DNA of 64,000 nt from an uncultured Draconibacterium sp. (GCF_963677565.1 NZ_OY781981.1:4543751-4607750), one strand, 5' to 3'. Positions 36,899 to 47,599 are shown, counted from the stretch's first letter. The notes: generated by a model not told the origin, from the sequence alone. Numbers and translations: made by a program.

Positions 36899-36900
36899 TT

Positions 36901-39612
36901 TTATAGTTTTATAGTATTATTTCCTGTTTTTAATTCGTATGATTTACCTTTCCATACAAAAACTCCATCTGTATTTTGTGGGAGTAATATATTAGCAATT
37001 AAATGATTATTCTTTACCGAATATTTAACTTTAATCATTCCATTAGGATGTGGCATTTCTCCACCAATTTCAGTAATGTCTCCAAGATGTGGCTCGATCT
37101 TTACCTTCGCGAAACCCGGAGCATCGCTGTCAACACCTAACATGATTCTGAAAAATTCAATATTAGGACTGGATCCCCAGGCGTGACAATCCGAGCGGGT
37201 GTTTTTTATATCAGAAGTCTCAGCCCAGGTTGTTAATCCCATATCCATGTTTTCTCTCCATTTGTCTAACCATTTAAGATAATCGTTACCTAATCCTGCT
37301 TTTGTTAATGCCTGATGCAGGTAAAATTTATAGTAGATAGAAGCAGGAGCCAAAGTATTATCTGTTAATAGTTTTTGTGCTGTTTTGATTGCTTCTTCAC
37401 CGGATATTAATCCGGTTAAAATTGCGAGCGTACCTGCATGTTGCGAGAACAAATCCTTTTCAATACGGTCGGCAAATAGTTGGCGATTTTCATCCCAGTA
37501 TTTTAATGCGATAGTTTTTTTAAGCTGTTCAGCTTTCATTTTATAATCATCAGATAGCTCTTTTAATCCTAAATGAAGTTCTATATCTGCTGCTACCTGG
37601 TAGGCCCAAAGAAGCTGAAAATCTAAAAGTGCCGAACTGCCATCGTTTCCCATTGGAGGAATGCCTTCCGTCCAGCCATCGGTATAAACCCAATCGGTAA
37701 AAGTCCAGTACGGAACATCTTTCAAAGAACCATCTTTTCCCTGGTACCGTTTAAAAAATTCCAATACATTCCGTGTACTTTGCAGCTTCTCTTTGACAAA
37801 ATCAACATCACTGCCATACATCATATAATCATGCAACATAGCAACGTACCACAATGAAAAGGTTGAAATATATTGCGGAGTTACCGATGGGTGACGGCTG
37901 GCAGTAACCCCTTCGGGCTGTTGCGAATACTGCATCTGGTTTAAGGCATTTCGCATTAAACGATCATCTCCGCTGTTGTATAACGAAACCAAGGCCTGAA
38001 TCCGTCCGTCGCCAATGTATTGCAATTGCTCATAATAAGGGCAGTCCATGTAAGTCTCCATGGCGCACAGGCGGGCAGAACGCCAACCTATTTCCAGCAT
38101 CTTCTGAAGCTCCTTGTTGTCCGACTCCAGTTTCGCATTAAATTCAAATGGATAGCCTGTAAAAGTGCCGGAAATATCTTCCAGGATAAGCGGCGAATCT
38201 TTGGTTGCAATTTTCAGTTCAATAAAACGATAAGTTCTGTAATTCAACGGAGTAAAAACCTGATTTTCGGAACCGTCAGAAAAAATGCTGTCAACGCGCC
38301 CGATCAGTGTTTTTCCTTCCACATCATTTCTGTTACCTTTTTCAGGATATTCACTGAATAATGCTTCCTGATAACCGACGGTAAAAACTCCGTCCTTTCC
38401 CCCGCTGAAAACAAGCGTTGGGTACGCATTGGTGAGAAATGTTTGATCCAATAACAGCGTAACATCTGTATTCGCAGGAATTGTAAGTTTTGTCTGCACT
38501 GATGGGAAAGTCGAAGGGACCGAAATACCTTCTGCGTTTCTAAGCTTTAGCAGCCGTTGTTCTTTCAACTCCATTTGCGGTATTGCAGACGGCATCAGCA
38601 GCCAACTGTCCAGTACCCCGTGAAATCCCAGACGGTTTTTGGGCAGTCCGGGGAAAAGAGCTTCTGCATTATTCCAATGATTATCTTCACAAGAAATTGC
38701 ACTCCATCCTTTTATTTGTTCCGACATTTGTATCCGTTCTCCCGGTCCGGCTACATAAAAAGTATTCATGACTACCGGAATTGGGCTGTAACTTTTGTCC
38801 TGCGCACACTTCCAGGTGCTATTCGTATTAAGGAGCTGAGCTTCTTTTGTCCCACCTTGCAAAATAAATGCAGTCCTTAACGAGAGGTGTCCTTCGGTTC
38901 GGAATTCGCCCTCGTTCCATACCTGAGCTGCAACAATATTTTTTCCTTCGTGTAAATAGTGAGCCAAGTCTACCGTTTCATAGTTCCAATGGTTTATATC
39001 ACCTCTGGCCGGCCCTAACGAAACCAATTTTTCATTGACATAGAGTTTGTAACGGTTATCTGCTGAAATATGTACAGGAAATTCCTCTGGAACATCAGAT
39101 AGCTCCAGATTCTTTCTAAATACATACACTCCGTAATCATTCAGCCCAGTACCTGGTACAGTTATCCAGCGTGCTTTCCAAAACTCATTTAACAAATCAG
39201 GCACTTCACTCAGAATGACTGAAGGTTGGGCATTGTCTCCGGTAATCCTCACTGCTGTAACATCAAAAGCTCCCATCACCTTACCTGTCATTGAGTTTTG
39301 GTCTATTTTGTCTAATTCCAGATTTATATCCATGTCCTGCTCTGCTTTCCAACCAGTCTTGAGGCTGTTTCCATTTATTTCAACTGTTGACAGCGCTGTA
39401 GGTTCCTGTTGCCCCTCGCGTTTTAGAGAACCCTTCCAGTTATCGTTTTCATTTTCCAATACCAGAGTCATTCTCACATCTCCGCTTTGTGCACCTTCTA
39501 CTAAAACATCCCATTTCCCGGCAAAGAAATCTGAGAGATTTTCCTGTGCATTTATCGTTGTACTAAAAAGGATCAATATTATCCCAATGATTGTGATTTG
39601 ATTTCTTTTCAT
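36901..39612 (-). CDS. GH78 alpha-L-rhamnosidase with N-terminal lipocalin-like domain
   Basis: The 903-residue exported enzyme has a signal peptide (to about residue 22), then about 100 residues (FAGKWDVLVEGAQSGDVRM to GKVMGAFDVTAVRI) resembling a small lipocalin-like beta-barrel that is not part of standard GH78. A jelly-roll domain follows (FRKNLELSDVPEEFPVHISA, then WNEGEFRTEG), and the (alpha/alpha)6 catalytic domain with METYMDCPYYEQLQYIGDG near residue 530, whose acidic residues match the GH78 active site, and TTWAETSD plus SDCHAWGSSPNIEF near 820. Inverting GH78 enzymes release alpha-L-rhamnose. It is packed between another GH78 (7 bp) and a GH43-like gene (2 bp). Confidence 0.9.
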   Translation of the reverse strand: MKRNQITIIGIILILFSTTINAQENLSDFFAGKWDVLVEGAQSGDVRMTLVLENENDNWKGSLKREGQQEPTALSTVEINGNSLKTGWKAEQDMDINLELDKIDQNSMTGKVMGAFDVTAVRITGDNAQPSVILSEVPDLLNEFWKARWITVPGTGLNDYGVYVFRKNLELSDVPEEFPVHISADNRYKLYVNEKLVSLGPARGDINHWNYETVDLAHYLHEGKNIVAAQVWNEGEFRTEGHLSLRTAFILQGGTKEAQLLNTNSTWKCAQDKSYSPIPVVMNTFYVAGPGERIQMSEQIKGWSAISCEDNHWNNAEALFPGLPKNRLGFHGVLDSWLLMPSAIPQMELKEQRLLKLRNAEGISVPSTFPSVQTKLTIPANTDVTLLLDQTFLTNAYPTLVFSGGKDGVFTVGYQEALFSEYPEKGNRNDVEGKTLIGRVDSIFSDGSENQVFTPLNYRTYRFIELKIATKDSPLILEDISGTFTGYPFEFNAKLESDNKELQKMLEIGWRSARLCAMETYMDCPYYEQLQYIGDGRIQALVSLYNSGDDRLMRNALNQMQYSQQPEGVTASRHPSVTPQYISTFSLWYVAMLHDYMMYGSDVDFVKEKLQSTRNVLEFFKRYQGKDGSLKDVPYWTFTDWVYTDGWTEGIPPMGNDGSSALLDFQLLWAYQVAADIELHLGLKELSDDYKMKAEQLKKTIALKYWDENRQLFADRIEKDLFSQHAGTLAILTGLISGEEAIKTAQKLLTDNTLAPASIYYKFYLHQALTKAGLGNDYLKWLDKWRENMDMGLTTWAETSDIKNTRSDCHAWGSSPNIEFFRIMLGVDSDAPGFAKVKIEPHLGDITEIGGEMPHPNGMIKVKYSVKNNHLIANILLPQNTDGVFVWKGKSYELKTGNNTIKL

Positions 39613-39619
39613 GATATTG

Positions 39620-42436
39620 TTATTGTTCTTTCTGCTTTAGATTTATAGTCAAGTGAGTTTTTCCTGATGGAATAATCACGAATTCCTTCTCTGAATCAGA
39701 CTGAGTGTTTAAGGACTTTCCATCTACTTCAAGAGTATATTTCTCAAACTCAGGCAGAATAATTTTCCCGGAGCAATTACAGGGCACCTCCAACTCAGCA
39801 TAAATTATTCCTTGTTCTTTTCTCTCGCAACGAATGGAAACCAGACCATGAATTGATTCATAGCTTGCCTCAGCATGATTTATTTCTGATATGAATTTGG
39901 GAGCAAATATTATTTCTCTGAATCCCGGAACATCTTTATTTACATCTATTCCTGCAACATGGCGGATTAGAAAATTATCCACAAATCCCATAAAATAATG
40001 GATATGCGATGATTTGTTCTCCCAGTGCTCCCAAAGAGAGGTAGCTCCATTTTTTAGCATAAAACCATAACCGGGGTAAGCATCATTAGCTGCTACTTTG
40101 TATGCCAGTTCGCCCTGCTGATTTTTGGGTAAATATTCCCACAAACTATAACCGGTAAATATCCCTCCGTAAAAATGGTAATCACGATTCTTTTCAATAT
40201 CGTTTAACAAAGTTTGGTAAACCGGTGCCTTGTGTTCAGGTTTTACAATTTTATTGTTTAATGCCATTGCATTGGGGCCTTGCCTGTATAACGATGGTGT
40301 AATCCCACGAAATATCATTTTCTCTTCATCAAAACAATAGGAGTAAATTGCATCTTGTACAATTTGGGCTTGCTTCTCAAATTCCCGGCAGTCCTTATTT
40401 TTGCCTACGATTTCCGCAATTTTAGCCATCCGTTTAAGTACGAGATAGAAGTTCATGGTTGTGTAAACCTCAGCTCCTTCATCCGATATGTTACCATGAG
40501 GGGAACACCAGTCCGCCAAAACATCAGTAAAAATTCCCGGTTTATCTGCTACCTCATTGTTATTCCATACACTCGCCACAAAGAGTTTCATTTTGTCATA
40601 GTAGGTTTCCAAAAGACGCGTATCTCCATAATAATTGTACATATACCACGGAACGTGGATGCAAGCCGATCCCCAAAGCGGAGATTCGCCGACTCCGTAA
40701 TCGTTATCGGGGGCTATCATTGACACCGCTCCGGTTTTATCTTGGGTATCGAACATATCACGCGTGAATTTTGTCAGAATTGCAGCGAGATTGTAATTCG
40801 CCATCCCGAATTCTATTCCTGTTGTAGCATCACCCATCCAACCGTTCTTTTCACGATGAGGGCAATCTGTTGGGATACTGTGCAAATTCGAAATCATTGA
40901 TTTGGTACATATCCTATGGATAGCGTTTAGTGTTGAATCTGAACTTGAAAACTGACCTACTTTGTCAACATCAGAATTCACCTGGCAAATTTCAATATCA
41001 TCTGCAGAAAGTGGTTTAGAAAGACCAACAATGTTTACGAACCGGAATCCTTTGTATGAAAAATGACACTCTGCTATTTCACCGGGTACACCTTTAGCGA
41101 TGTAAGCCATTTGCTGATACCCACCGGGTTGATCCTCGTCGCGGGTAACTTCCTTTTCGCCATAATAAATGAGGACTCTTGTTCCTTCTGGTTCATCAAT
41201 TTTTAATCGAATCCAGCCTGCCAGGTTCGTTCCGGCATCTGCCATTTGATACCATCCTTTATTCTCAACGATTACAGGCTTGAACTTATTCACAATACGG
41301 ATTGGTTCACAAAGCTGGGCTCTTAGTTCGCCTCCGGGAGCTGGAGCAGATTGAACCGGCGACCAGGAACTGTCTTCCATTTCAGGAAAACTCCATCCAT
41401 CAATTTCTTTTCTGGCATCGTAAATTTCGCCCATGTGGGGGCCATCATAAATGATTGGACCACCGGTTACTTTCCAACTTTGGTCACTTATAATATCTGC
41501 TGTAGTACCATCTTTATAGCTAATTTTTAGCAAGTATTTAAGTTTCGGCTGCCCCACATATCCACCTTTCTTATAAAATCCCCAGTGGTCAACAGCCAGC
41601 AAACCGTAGTTTCCACGCCCCAGCATCACACCAATGGCATTTTTACCCTGTTTAATTTGCGGTGTTACATCGTAAGTCGTATACAATATTGTCTTATTGT
41701 AATTCGTCCACCCCGGATCAAGAACATGATCTCCAATCCGTTGTCCATTAAGATACAATTCGTTGTAGCCAATCCCACTGATAAAAACAGTCGCCTCTTC
41801 AATTTCTTTATTTGCCTGAAATGTTTTGCGCATCAAAGGTGACGGATCATAGGGATTGTTTTGATGAAAATTATACCGTTCCCACAAATTCATACGGGCA
41901 CCAAAATAACTGGGAAGGTAAAGTTCTGTGCACTGCAATTCTACTTCTTTCCGTTTCCACCAGTTTTCCTCCCATTCATCCTGAGGTTTCCATGCGATCC
42001 AATCAGCTCCCGCCCAATCTTCTTCAGAAAAAAGCCCGGTGGAAAATGTTGCGGCTTCGCTCCAACCTTCCGTTTGGTTATTCTTGTCCCATACCCGAAC
42101 CTTCCAGAAATATTGTTTTGCCGGTTGAAGTGTTTTTCCTGAATAAACAACATGTGTATTTTGTGCTGATCGTTTTTTTCCGGAATCAAACATATCGCCA
42201 ATTCCGGAATTTAAATTCTCTTTTGAGGACGAAACAATTAATTGATAAGCGATTTGGAACTGCTCATTCTCTGCAGACTGCAATTTCCAATAAAAACGGG
42301 GATCAGGTATGTCAACTCCCATAGGATTTGTGAGGTATTCACATCTTAAATCAACAGGGGTAATTTGGGCGTGGGATTCAAGCATCACACCCAAAAGAAA
42401 GCAAAGAAGAATAAATGTGTTTTGAATTATTTTCAT
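39620..42436 (-). CDS. GH78 alpha-L-rhamnosidase
   Basis: The 938-residue exported enzyme has the full classical GH78 order: N-terminal Ig-like domain (VDLRCEYLTNPMGVDIPDPR), two beta-sandwich domains including FISGIGYNELYLNGQRIGDH near 220 and KVTGGPIIYDGPHMGEIYDA near 350, then the (alpha/alpha)6 barrel. The signature IPTDCPHREKNGWMGDA lies near residue 520 with its catalytic acidic residues. GATSLWEHWENKSSHIHYF near 795 is the second conserved motif. It should remove non-reducing alpha-L-rhamnose. It is distinct in sequence from the neighbouring GH78, implying different linkages. The 133-bp spacer upstream of its start is the largest inside this enzyme cluster and could hold a promoter, but I see no clear one. 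Confidence 0.95.
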   Translation of the reverse strand: MKIIQNTFILLCFLLGVMLESHAQITPVDLRCEYLTNPMGVDIPDPRFYWKLQSAENEQFQIAYQLIVSSSKENLNSGIGDMFDSGKKRSAQNTHVVYSGKTLQPAKQYFWKVRVWDKNNQTEGWSEAATFSTGLFSEEDWAGADWIAWKPQDEWEENWWKRKEVELQCTELYLPSYFGARMNLWERYNFHQNNPYDPSPLMRKTFQANKEIEEATVFISGIGYNELYLNGQRIGDHVLDPGWTNYNKTILYTTYDVTPQIKQGKNAIGVMLGRGNYGLLAVDHWGFYKKGGYVGQPKLKYLLKISYKDGTTADIISDQSWKVTGGPIIYDGPHMGEIYDARKEIDGWSFPEMEDSSWSPVQSAPAPGGELRAQLCEPIRIVNKFKPVIVENKGWYQMADAGTNLAGWIRLKIDEPEGTRVLIYYGEKEVTRDEDQPGGYQQMAYIAKGVPGEIAECHFSYKGFRFVNIVGLSKPLSADDIEICQVNSDVDKVGQFSSSDSTLNAIHRICTKSMISNLHSIPTDCPHREKNGWMGDATTGIEFGMANYNLAAILTKFTRDMFDTQDKTGAVSMIAPDNDYGVGESPLWGSACIHVPWYMYNYYGDTRLLETYYDKMKLFVASVWNNNEVADKPGIFTDVLADWCSPHGNISDEGAEVYTTMNFYLVLKRMAKIAEIVGKNKDCREFEKQAQIVQDAIYSYCFDEEKMIFRGITPSLYRQGPNAMALNNKIVKPEHKAPVYQTLLNDIEKNRDYHFYGGIFTGYSLWEYLPKNQQGELAYKVAANDAYPGYGFMLKNGATSLWEHWENKSSHIHYFMGFVDNFLIRHVAGIDVNKDVPGFREIIFAPKFISEINHAEASYESIHGLVSIRCERKEQGIIYAELEVPCNCSGKIILPEFEKYTLEVDGKSLNTQSDSEKEFVIIPSGKTHLTINLKQKEQ

Positions 42437-42569
42437 TCGTCTATAATTGTTTATTTTAAAGGTGACTCATGTAACTCGCATAGTCGTTCTCCTGTGTATT
42501 AAGAATGATTTTATAATGCTCGTTTCATCATAACATTCAATTCAAATTAGAGATCACATTCTGTTTAAA

Positions 42570-44222
42570 TTACAGTTCATCTTTTCTATATTCAAACCAA
42601 TCGTAGTCCGCTACAGCTTTACTTTTCTTACCATTACCTGTTGCGTATAAACCAACATAAACGCCAGTATAACCACCAACACTTTCCGAGCTTAAAAACT
42701 TTGAATTAATCGTCTCAATGGTTTGATAATCGTCATCTCCCTGTGAGAAGGAAAAAGCAAATGTTGTGGTTTCACCCTGGATTCTGAGATTAACCGGCCC
42801 CGGTTTAAGAAGTTTCTTTTCAGATTTATGGGTTATCATTCCAAAATCAAATTTGGCAGTGATGTATCTTTCTTCTCCAATTTTTTCAACCATAAGCCTA
42901 AAACTTACACCATTATTCACCAGCGTTATTCCGGCTTCTTCATTTTCATTTTCAGGATTAAATTCCAGGTTTGTTGTTGCTGTGAAATTATGATCCTGCA
43001 AACGCCTGGCAACAAAAGTTGGAGAACCATTGTCGCCAATAAAAATGGGTGATTCGATAGGAGAAATAATATTTGCAGCACCTGTCAACCTTAGAAACCC
43101 CGGGCGTTCGCTCAATGTATAATTTTCATCAACAGGAAGCTGAATGTGATTCCACTCCAATCCCAACTTCTCTTCATCAAAGACCGTTTTTGTAGATTTT
43201 TTGCGAAATGGTTTTAGCGGAAGAGTTGAACAAGTCATATTTGATTGCACTGTTCCATTCCCGTTTACAATTGGCCAACTGTTTTTAGGCCAGGTCACCG
43301 GAGTCAGGCATGTTTCTCTACCTAGAATATGGTGAGCATTTCTATCTACTTTTCGGTATCCGTGAAAAATCATCCACCACGAACCATCATGTGCCTGCAA
43401 CATATCGGCATGGCCAACTCCCTGTATTTCGTACATCTGTCCGGCCTGGTTACAATGCGTTAAAATGGGATTGTTTTTATATGTAACGTATGGCCCCCAT
43501 ACAGATGACGAGCGGGCAATGGTTTCGCTGTGTGCCTCTTCGGTACCACCTTCGGCTGCCATCAGGTAATAAAAACCGTCCTTTTTGTAAATGTGTGGCC
43601 CTTCAAGCGCCCGACCTCCGGTACCATACCAGATTTTACGTCCTTCAGTCAGCAATTTCCCTGTTACTAGATCAATCTCAAACAACTCGAAATTTGAGGC
43701 AATTACATACGATTTCCCATTATCGTCAAAGAAAAAGTCAGGGTCAATCCATTGTAACTTTTGGTCTATCCAAATTGGATAAGACCATGGGCCGGCAGGG
43801 TTTGTTGCCGTAACATAAAAGTTACCTTTACCGCCAAAACCGTTCACATTGGTAGTAATCATATAAAACACCCCCTCGTGATAACGAATATTGGCAGCGA
43901 AAATATTTACTCCATCAGGTAACTGTTCTTTGCGGTGGATACAATGCCCGATTTGTTCCCAATTGACTAAATCTTTGCTATGAAATATGGGTACCCCCGG
44001 AAAATATTCAAAAGTGCTCGAAACCAAATAATAATCCTCTCCCACCCTGCAAATACTTGGATCGGAGTAAAATCCCGGGATTACCGGATTTTGGTAGGTT
44101 ACTGTTTCATTTGGAAAAATTGTTGCATCGTAGGGATTGTTGCTTTTTAATACCTCATGTGTGTTTTGAGCAAATACAGGTAAAACAATAGTTACCAAGG
44201 CTATAATCAAATAATTTTTCAT
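42570..44222 (-). CDS. GH43 arabinofuranosidase/xylosidase-type enzyme
   Basis: The 550-residue exported protein (signal peptide to about residue 19) is a two-domain GH43 enzyme. The propeller has the catalytic base in NPVIPGFYSDPSICRV (about D54), the transition-state Asp in QWIDPDFFFDD (about D160) and the general acid in GRALEGPHIYKKDGFYYLMA (about E207). The C-terminal beta-sandwich (GLEWNHIQLPVDENYTLSER to the end) resembles the beta-xylosidase C-terminal/DUF1349 concanavalin-like domain. This arrangement is common in GH43 subfamilies 10-12, which remove alpha-L-arabinofuranose or beta-D-xylose. Its ATG overlaps the stop of the upstream GH106 gene by 4 bp (ATGA), indicating translational coupling. 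Confidence 0.93.
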   Translation of the reverse strand: MKNYLIIALVTIVLPVFAQNTHEVLKSNNPYDATIFPNETVTYQNPVIPGFYSDPSICRVGEDYYLVSSTFEYFPGVPIFHSKDLVNWEQIGHCIHRKEQLPDGVNIFAANIRYHEGVFYMITTNVNGFGGKGNFYVTATNPAGPWSYPIWIDQKLQWIDPDFFFDDNGKSYVIASNFELFEIDLVTGKLLTEGRKIWYGTGGRALEGPHIYKKDGFYYLMAAEGGTEEAHSETIARSSSVWGPYVTYKNNPILTHCNQAGQMYEIQGVGHADMLQAHDGSWWMIFHGYRKVDRNAHHILGRETCLTPVTWPKNSWPIVNGNGTVQSNMTCSTLPLKPFRKKSTKTVFDEEKLGLEWNHIQLPVDENYTLSERPGFLRLTGAANIISPIESPIFIGDNGSPTFVARRLQDHNFTATTNLEFNPENENEEAGITLVNNGVSFRLMVEKIGEERYITAKFDFGMITHKSEKKLLKPGPVNLRIQGETTTFAFSFSQGDDDYQTIETINSKFLSSESVGGYTGVYVGLYATGNGKKSKAVADYDWFEYRKDEL

Positions 44223-47200
44223 AGTTCTACTGATTTTGAGATTATTCTTACCGGCCCTAATAATCCAGATTCTTTTAATTGTGAGTCTGCCGTATAAAAA
44301 GGCATGGTTGTATAAGTTAATTTATTGGCAATATCTGGCTGAGCATCGCCAATCAAACGATTTACCCAATGATTGGTTACTTTAACTGATAGCTGATTCT
44401 CTCCTGCTTTTATTGCTTCGTTGAGTTTAACTTTAAAAGGCTTTTTCCAGACAATTCCCAGCGGAGTGCCATTTAGTGTAATCTCCGCAAGATTTTTAAC
44501 CTCACCCAAATCGAGCCATATTTCCTTTCCTTCAGAAATAGATTCTTCTGTAATTTCGAATGTTTTTGTGTATTCTGCTGTTCCCGAAAAGTACTTTATC
44601 CCGGTATCTTCATTCTCATTCCATGGTGCTAATTCCGCAACAACTGTCCGTTCCGAAGCCCCTCTGTTAGCCTGAAAATTGACCTGCCATTCGCCGGTAA
44701 GCGTAGCAAGTTCCGTTTCTGTTGTTCGCGGAAGTTGAACCGAATTGGCAGCTGATTTTTCCCTGAAAACAATAAAAACAGCATCTTCAGGTTCCAAATC
44801 CAAAGTAACCAATGTACGACCATCAGCAATCTTGTATGACGCTTCTATTACGTCACCATTTACAGGATTCCAGATTTCAGGTTTAAAACCTTCTGTACGA
44901 AACGAAACTGTATCTGTCTGTTCTTCCTTCGAGGTTGTATTCACCCAGTAGATTTCCTGATTTCCCAATGTACGGTGTACAAAATCCATTTCTGAATTTG
45001 TACTTTTTGTTGAATATTCAAAATCAGGTTCTATTCCAAGTTGGGTTAAAAGTTGCTCAATTGTTAATCCAGAGTGAACTTTTCCTTCATCCCATAATTG
45101 GCGTACAATTTCCTGAAACTCATATTTATCATCATTTAACGATGGTGTATCAACAGGTTTCGTACCTAAAATCACTGCTCCATCATTCACCAATTGTTGA
45201 ATTTTCTTCAAAACAGGAAGCGTCATGTACCGGGTACTTTCATCCAGCACAAGTAGTTTGTAATTCATTCCGGTTTCAGTAACAAGCTCACCATTATTAA
45301 CGGAAAGTACGTTGGCAACAGCTCCGGCATTCAGAAAATCGTAGTTGTACCCTTTGGGGATTTCAGGCAACTGAGATTGAAACAACGAAGTAAGGTTTGA
45401 GCCTAGCCCGTACACATAAATAATGTCGGCAACAAATTTTCCCTGTTGAAGCATGTAAGAACTTCGGGCCAGATAATCCATCCACGGCTTAGCTTGTTCC
45501 GCCCAGGTTTCGTGCCGTGTAAACCACTGACCGAAAGGCCCCAGGCCAATTCCCGGAATTTTATCATCAACAGGTTGGTGAACTGAAGTGTGAATTACAA
45601 AACGGTTTAAACCGCTTGCCAGCATAAAATCGGCAGTAGGTTTTAAATCTGCAGGCGCATAGCCCCATGCGTTTCCAATTGCAGTAAAGGATTCGGCAGC
45701 TACCAGATTTTGTCCGTAAATATGTGCAACTGATGCTGATTCGCGGATATCGGTTTCATGGTTCACATTAACTTTGTCAGACGGCCCACCAAAACCTCCA
45801 GGAGTCCAGGTAGCACTCATTGGAATATCTGCCGAACGCTTCACTTCCATTCCATCGGCAACAAAAACGCGGTTGTTTTCATGCGACTCGGAATAGCGCC
45901 CCATTCCTCTTGCTTTCAAAATAGTGGTAAGTTCATCGTAATGGTATTCGGTAACCATAGCTTCCAGCGTATTTCGGAAGTCCCAAAGAAATTTTTCACT
46001 GGCTATGCTGCTTTCCACAATCTTTCCGGTAAGTACCGGCAACCAGGGTTTTATATCGTAACTGTTTCGTTCATTAAACTCCTCAATCATGTTATCGGTC
46101 CAGTTTGCAGCTCCGGCTTCCCAGCTATCGGTAATTACATATTGCAATCCCTTTTCGCCCATTAAACCATTGGTGGCATCCTGGTACTGATCGAGGTAGT
46201 TATTGAAATAGTTTTGAACATATTTACGATTCAGTTTATCCACTTCCAATCCTGTTGCTTCAGGCGAAGCCGGTGTATTTTTATGCCCGGTTAGCGAATA
46301 CCCCATTCTGATGATATTCCATTTTCCTTCCGGCACTGTCCAGATTAAAGTGCCGTCTTTGGCCATTTTATCTGTTACATTAATTATCTCATTTGCTTTC
46401 ACCAAGTTTTCAGAAGGTGTTTCCGGTGTCAGCAAATTCTCAACCTTTTCTACCACAGCAAATCCTGCTTTTTGCTCGAAATGATGAATACGTGGCGAAG
46501 TATGTAGAACAAGCTCCGAAATTTCCGTTCCTTTTGTTCTGCTACTCAAGTTCTCCCTGACTTCAGGCGAATCTAATCCTTCCAATCCGTCAAATGGATT
46601 AGTAAGTTTATCGGGATAAATAACCACAACCCGGAAGAATTTTGCAGTAACCGCCGAAAAAGTGACCGTATTTTGATTAATTCCTCCGGCAATAATTTCG
46701 GTAACAGGTTTAAAAATCACGCCATCATCACTGGCTTCCAGAAACCTTTTTTGCTCATCGTTCCCAAATCCGAACTGGTAAACACTACCACCACCTACCA
46801 TCGAAACAGAATGAATAGTTTGTGGTTTTTCAAATTCAAACTGAATCCAGGCACTATTATCTTTACTGTCGGCAGGTAAAAAAGAAGAGGTCACTAAATC
46901 GCCATCGTTTAGCATTTCAAGCGAAAAATTGCCACTACTTGAAGTCACTTTAGGCTTTAGCTCCAACATCGAAAAATCTGTTTCGGGAATTTTATACGCA
47001 AGCACACAAACATCCTGGTAATATTCCTGTTCTTCATGGTCAAGATTGCTCACATCCGTTTGATGGTTAATACCAATATTCTGGAAGGAACCTGAAATTG
47101 TGGGAGGATGTGGAAGTACATCGTTAAATGTCTGTCCCCCTTCTATTCTGGTTTCTGTCCAAACCATTTTTTTCATCCCCTCCGATGAAGGAACCCAGGG

Positions 47201-47599
47201 ACCACCACTTTCGCTCCAACCCGGGGAACCGGCAATTGCCATTTCAAAGCCTAATGAGTCGGCCAGTTTTGTTGTAAACAAAAATGCTTCCTTCCATTGA
47301 GGTGTCATATAAGCCAAACGATTATCCACAATTTGAGGTGTTCCAACAGCCGCATCGAAATTCTGGAAACCACCAATGCCAACTCTGTTCATCCATTCCA
47401 AATCCTTACGAATTCCATCTTTGGTTACGTTACCGTTCATCCAGTGCCACCAAACGCGTGGGCGGGCTTCGTTGGGAGGATTTTTGAAATTGGCATGTAA
47501 ATCAACAATTTCTTCGTTTTTCTGCCCGGAACAAGAAATAAGCACGACTATTAAAGAAAGAATGCAAATCTTAAAATATGGAATGATTTTTTGCTTCAT
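44219..47599 (-). CDS. GH106 alpha-L-rhamnosidase (copy 1 of 3)
   Basis: The 1126-residue lipoprotein (LISC lipobox, Cys about 23) belongs to GH106, inverting alpha-L-rhamnosidases that use calcium. The family start ARPRVWWHWMNGNVTKDGI (near 45-63) opens the barrel. A discoidin/F5-8-type domain is inserted at about residues 217-330 (NDGDLVTSSF, AWIQFEFEKPQTIHSVSMV). The catalytic region has EATGLEVDK, VITDSWEAG (Glu about 494) and YSESHENNRVFVADGMEVKR. The C-terminus has a GH2-like sugar-binding domain (LDLGEVKNLAEITLNGTPLG). Its first 38 codons are almost identical in DNA to copy 2 and the next block to copy 3. It is the most diverged of the three over the rest of its length. Confidence 0.95.
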   Translation of the reverse strand: MKQKIIPYFKICILSLIVVLISCSGQKNEEIVDLHANFKNPPNEARPRVWWHWMNGNVTKDGIRKDLEWMNRVGIGGFQNFDAAVGTPQIVDNRLAYMTPQWKEAFLFTTKLADSLGFEMAIAGSPGWSESGGPWVPSSEGMKKMVWTETRIEGGQTFNDVLPHPPTISGSFQNIGINHQTDVSNLDHEEQEYYQDVCVLAYKIPETDFSMLELKPKVTSSSGNFSLEMLNDGDLVTSSFLPADSKDNSAWIQFEFEKPQTIHSVSMVGGGSVYQFGFGNDEQKRFLEASDDGVIFKPVTEIIAGGINQNTVTFSAVTAKFFRVVVIYPDKLTNPFDGLEGLDSPEVRENLSSRTKGTEISELVLHTSPRIHHFEQKAGFAVVEKVENLLTPETPSENLVKANEIINVTDKMAKDGTLIWTVPEGKWNIIRMGYSLTGHKNTPASPEATGLEVDKLNRKYVQNYFNNYLDQYQDATNGLMGEKGLQYVITDSWEAGAANWTDNMIEEFNERNSYDIKPWLPVLTGKIVESSIASEKFLWDFRNTLEAMVTEYHYDELTTILKARGMGRYSESHENNRVFVADGMEVKRSADIPMSATWTPGGFGGPSDKVNVNHETDIRESASVAHIYGQNLVAAESFTAIGNAWGYAPADLKPTADFMLASGLNRFVIHTSVHQPVDDKIPGIGLGPFGQWFTRHETWAEQAKPWMDYLARSSYMLQQGKFVADIIYVYGLGSNLTSLFQSQLPEIPKGYNYDFLNAGAVANVLSVNNGELVTETGMNYKLLVLDESTRYMTLPVLKKIQQLVNDGAVILGTKPVDTPSLNDDKYEFQEIVRQLWDEGKVHSGLTIEQLLTQLGIEPDFEYSTKSTNSEMDFVHRTLGNQEIYWVNTTSKEEQTDTVSFRTEGFKPEIWNPVNGDVIEASYKIADGRTLVTLDLEPEDAVFIVFREKSAANSVQLPRTTETELATLTGEWQVNFQANRGASERTVVAELAPWNENEDTGIKYFSGTAEYTKTFEITEESISEGKEIWLDLGEVKNLAEITLNGTPLGIVWKKPFKVKLNEAIKAGENQLSVKVTNHWVNRLIGDAQPDIANKLTYTTMPFYTADSQLKESGLLGPVRIISKSVEL
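47352..47476. repeat. 125-bp block shared with GH106 copy 3
   Basis: Matches 54069-54193 at 121 of 125 positions by my comparison, covering codons about 42-83 of GH106 copy 1. It directly abuts, 9 bp apart, a 119-bp block shared with copy 2. The surrounding sequence of the two genes is clearly more divergent. Confidence 0.85.

Noticed and set aside
36901..42436. The two GH78 genes as a recent duplication
   Set aside because: They differ in domain order, active-site motif wording and overall sequence, so they are old, distinct subtypes rather than a recent tandem copy.
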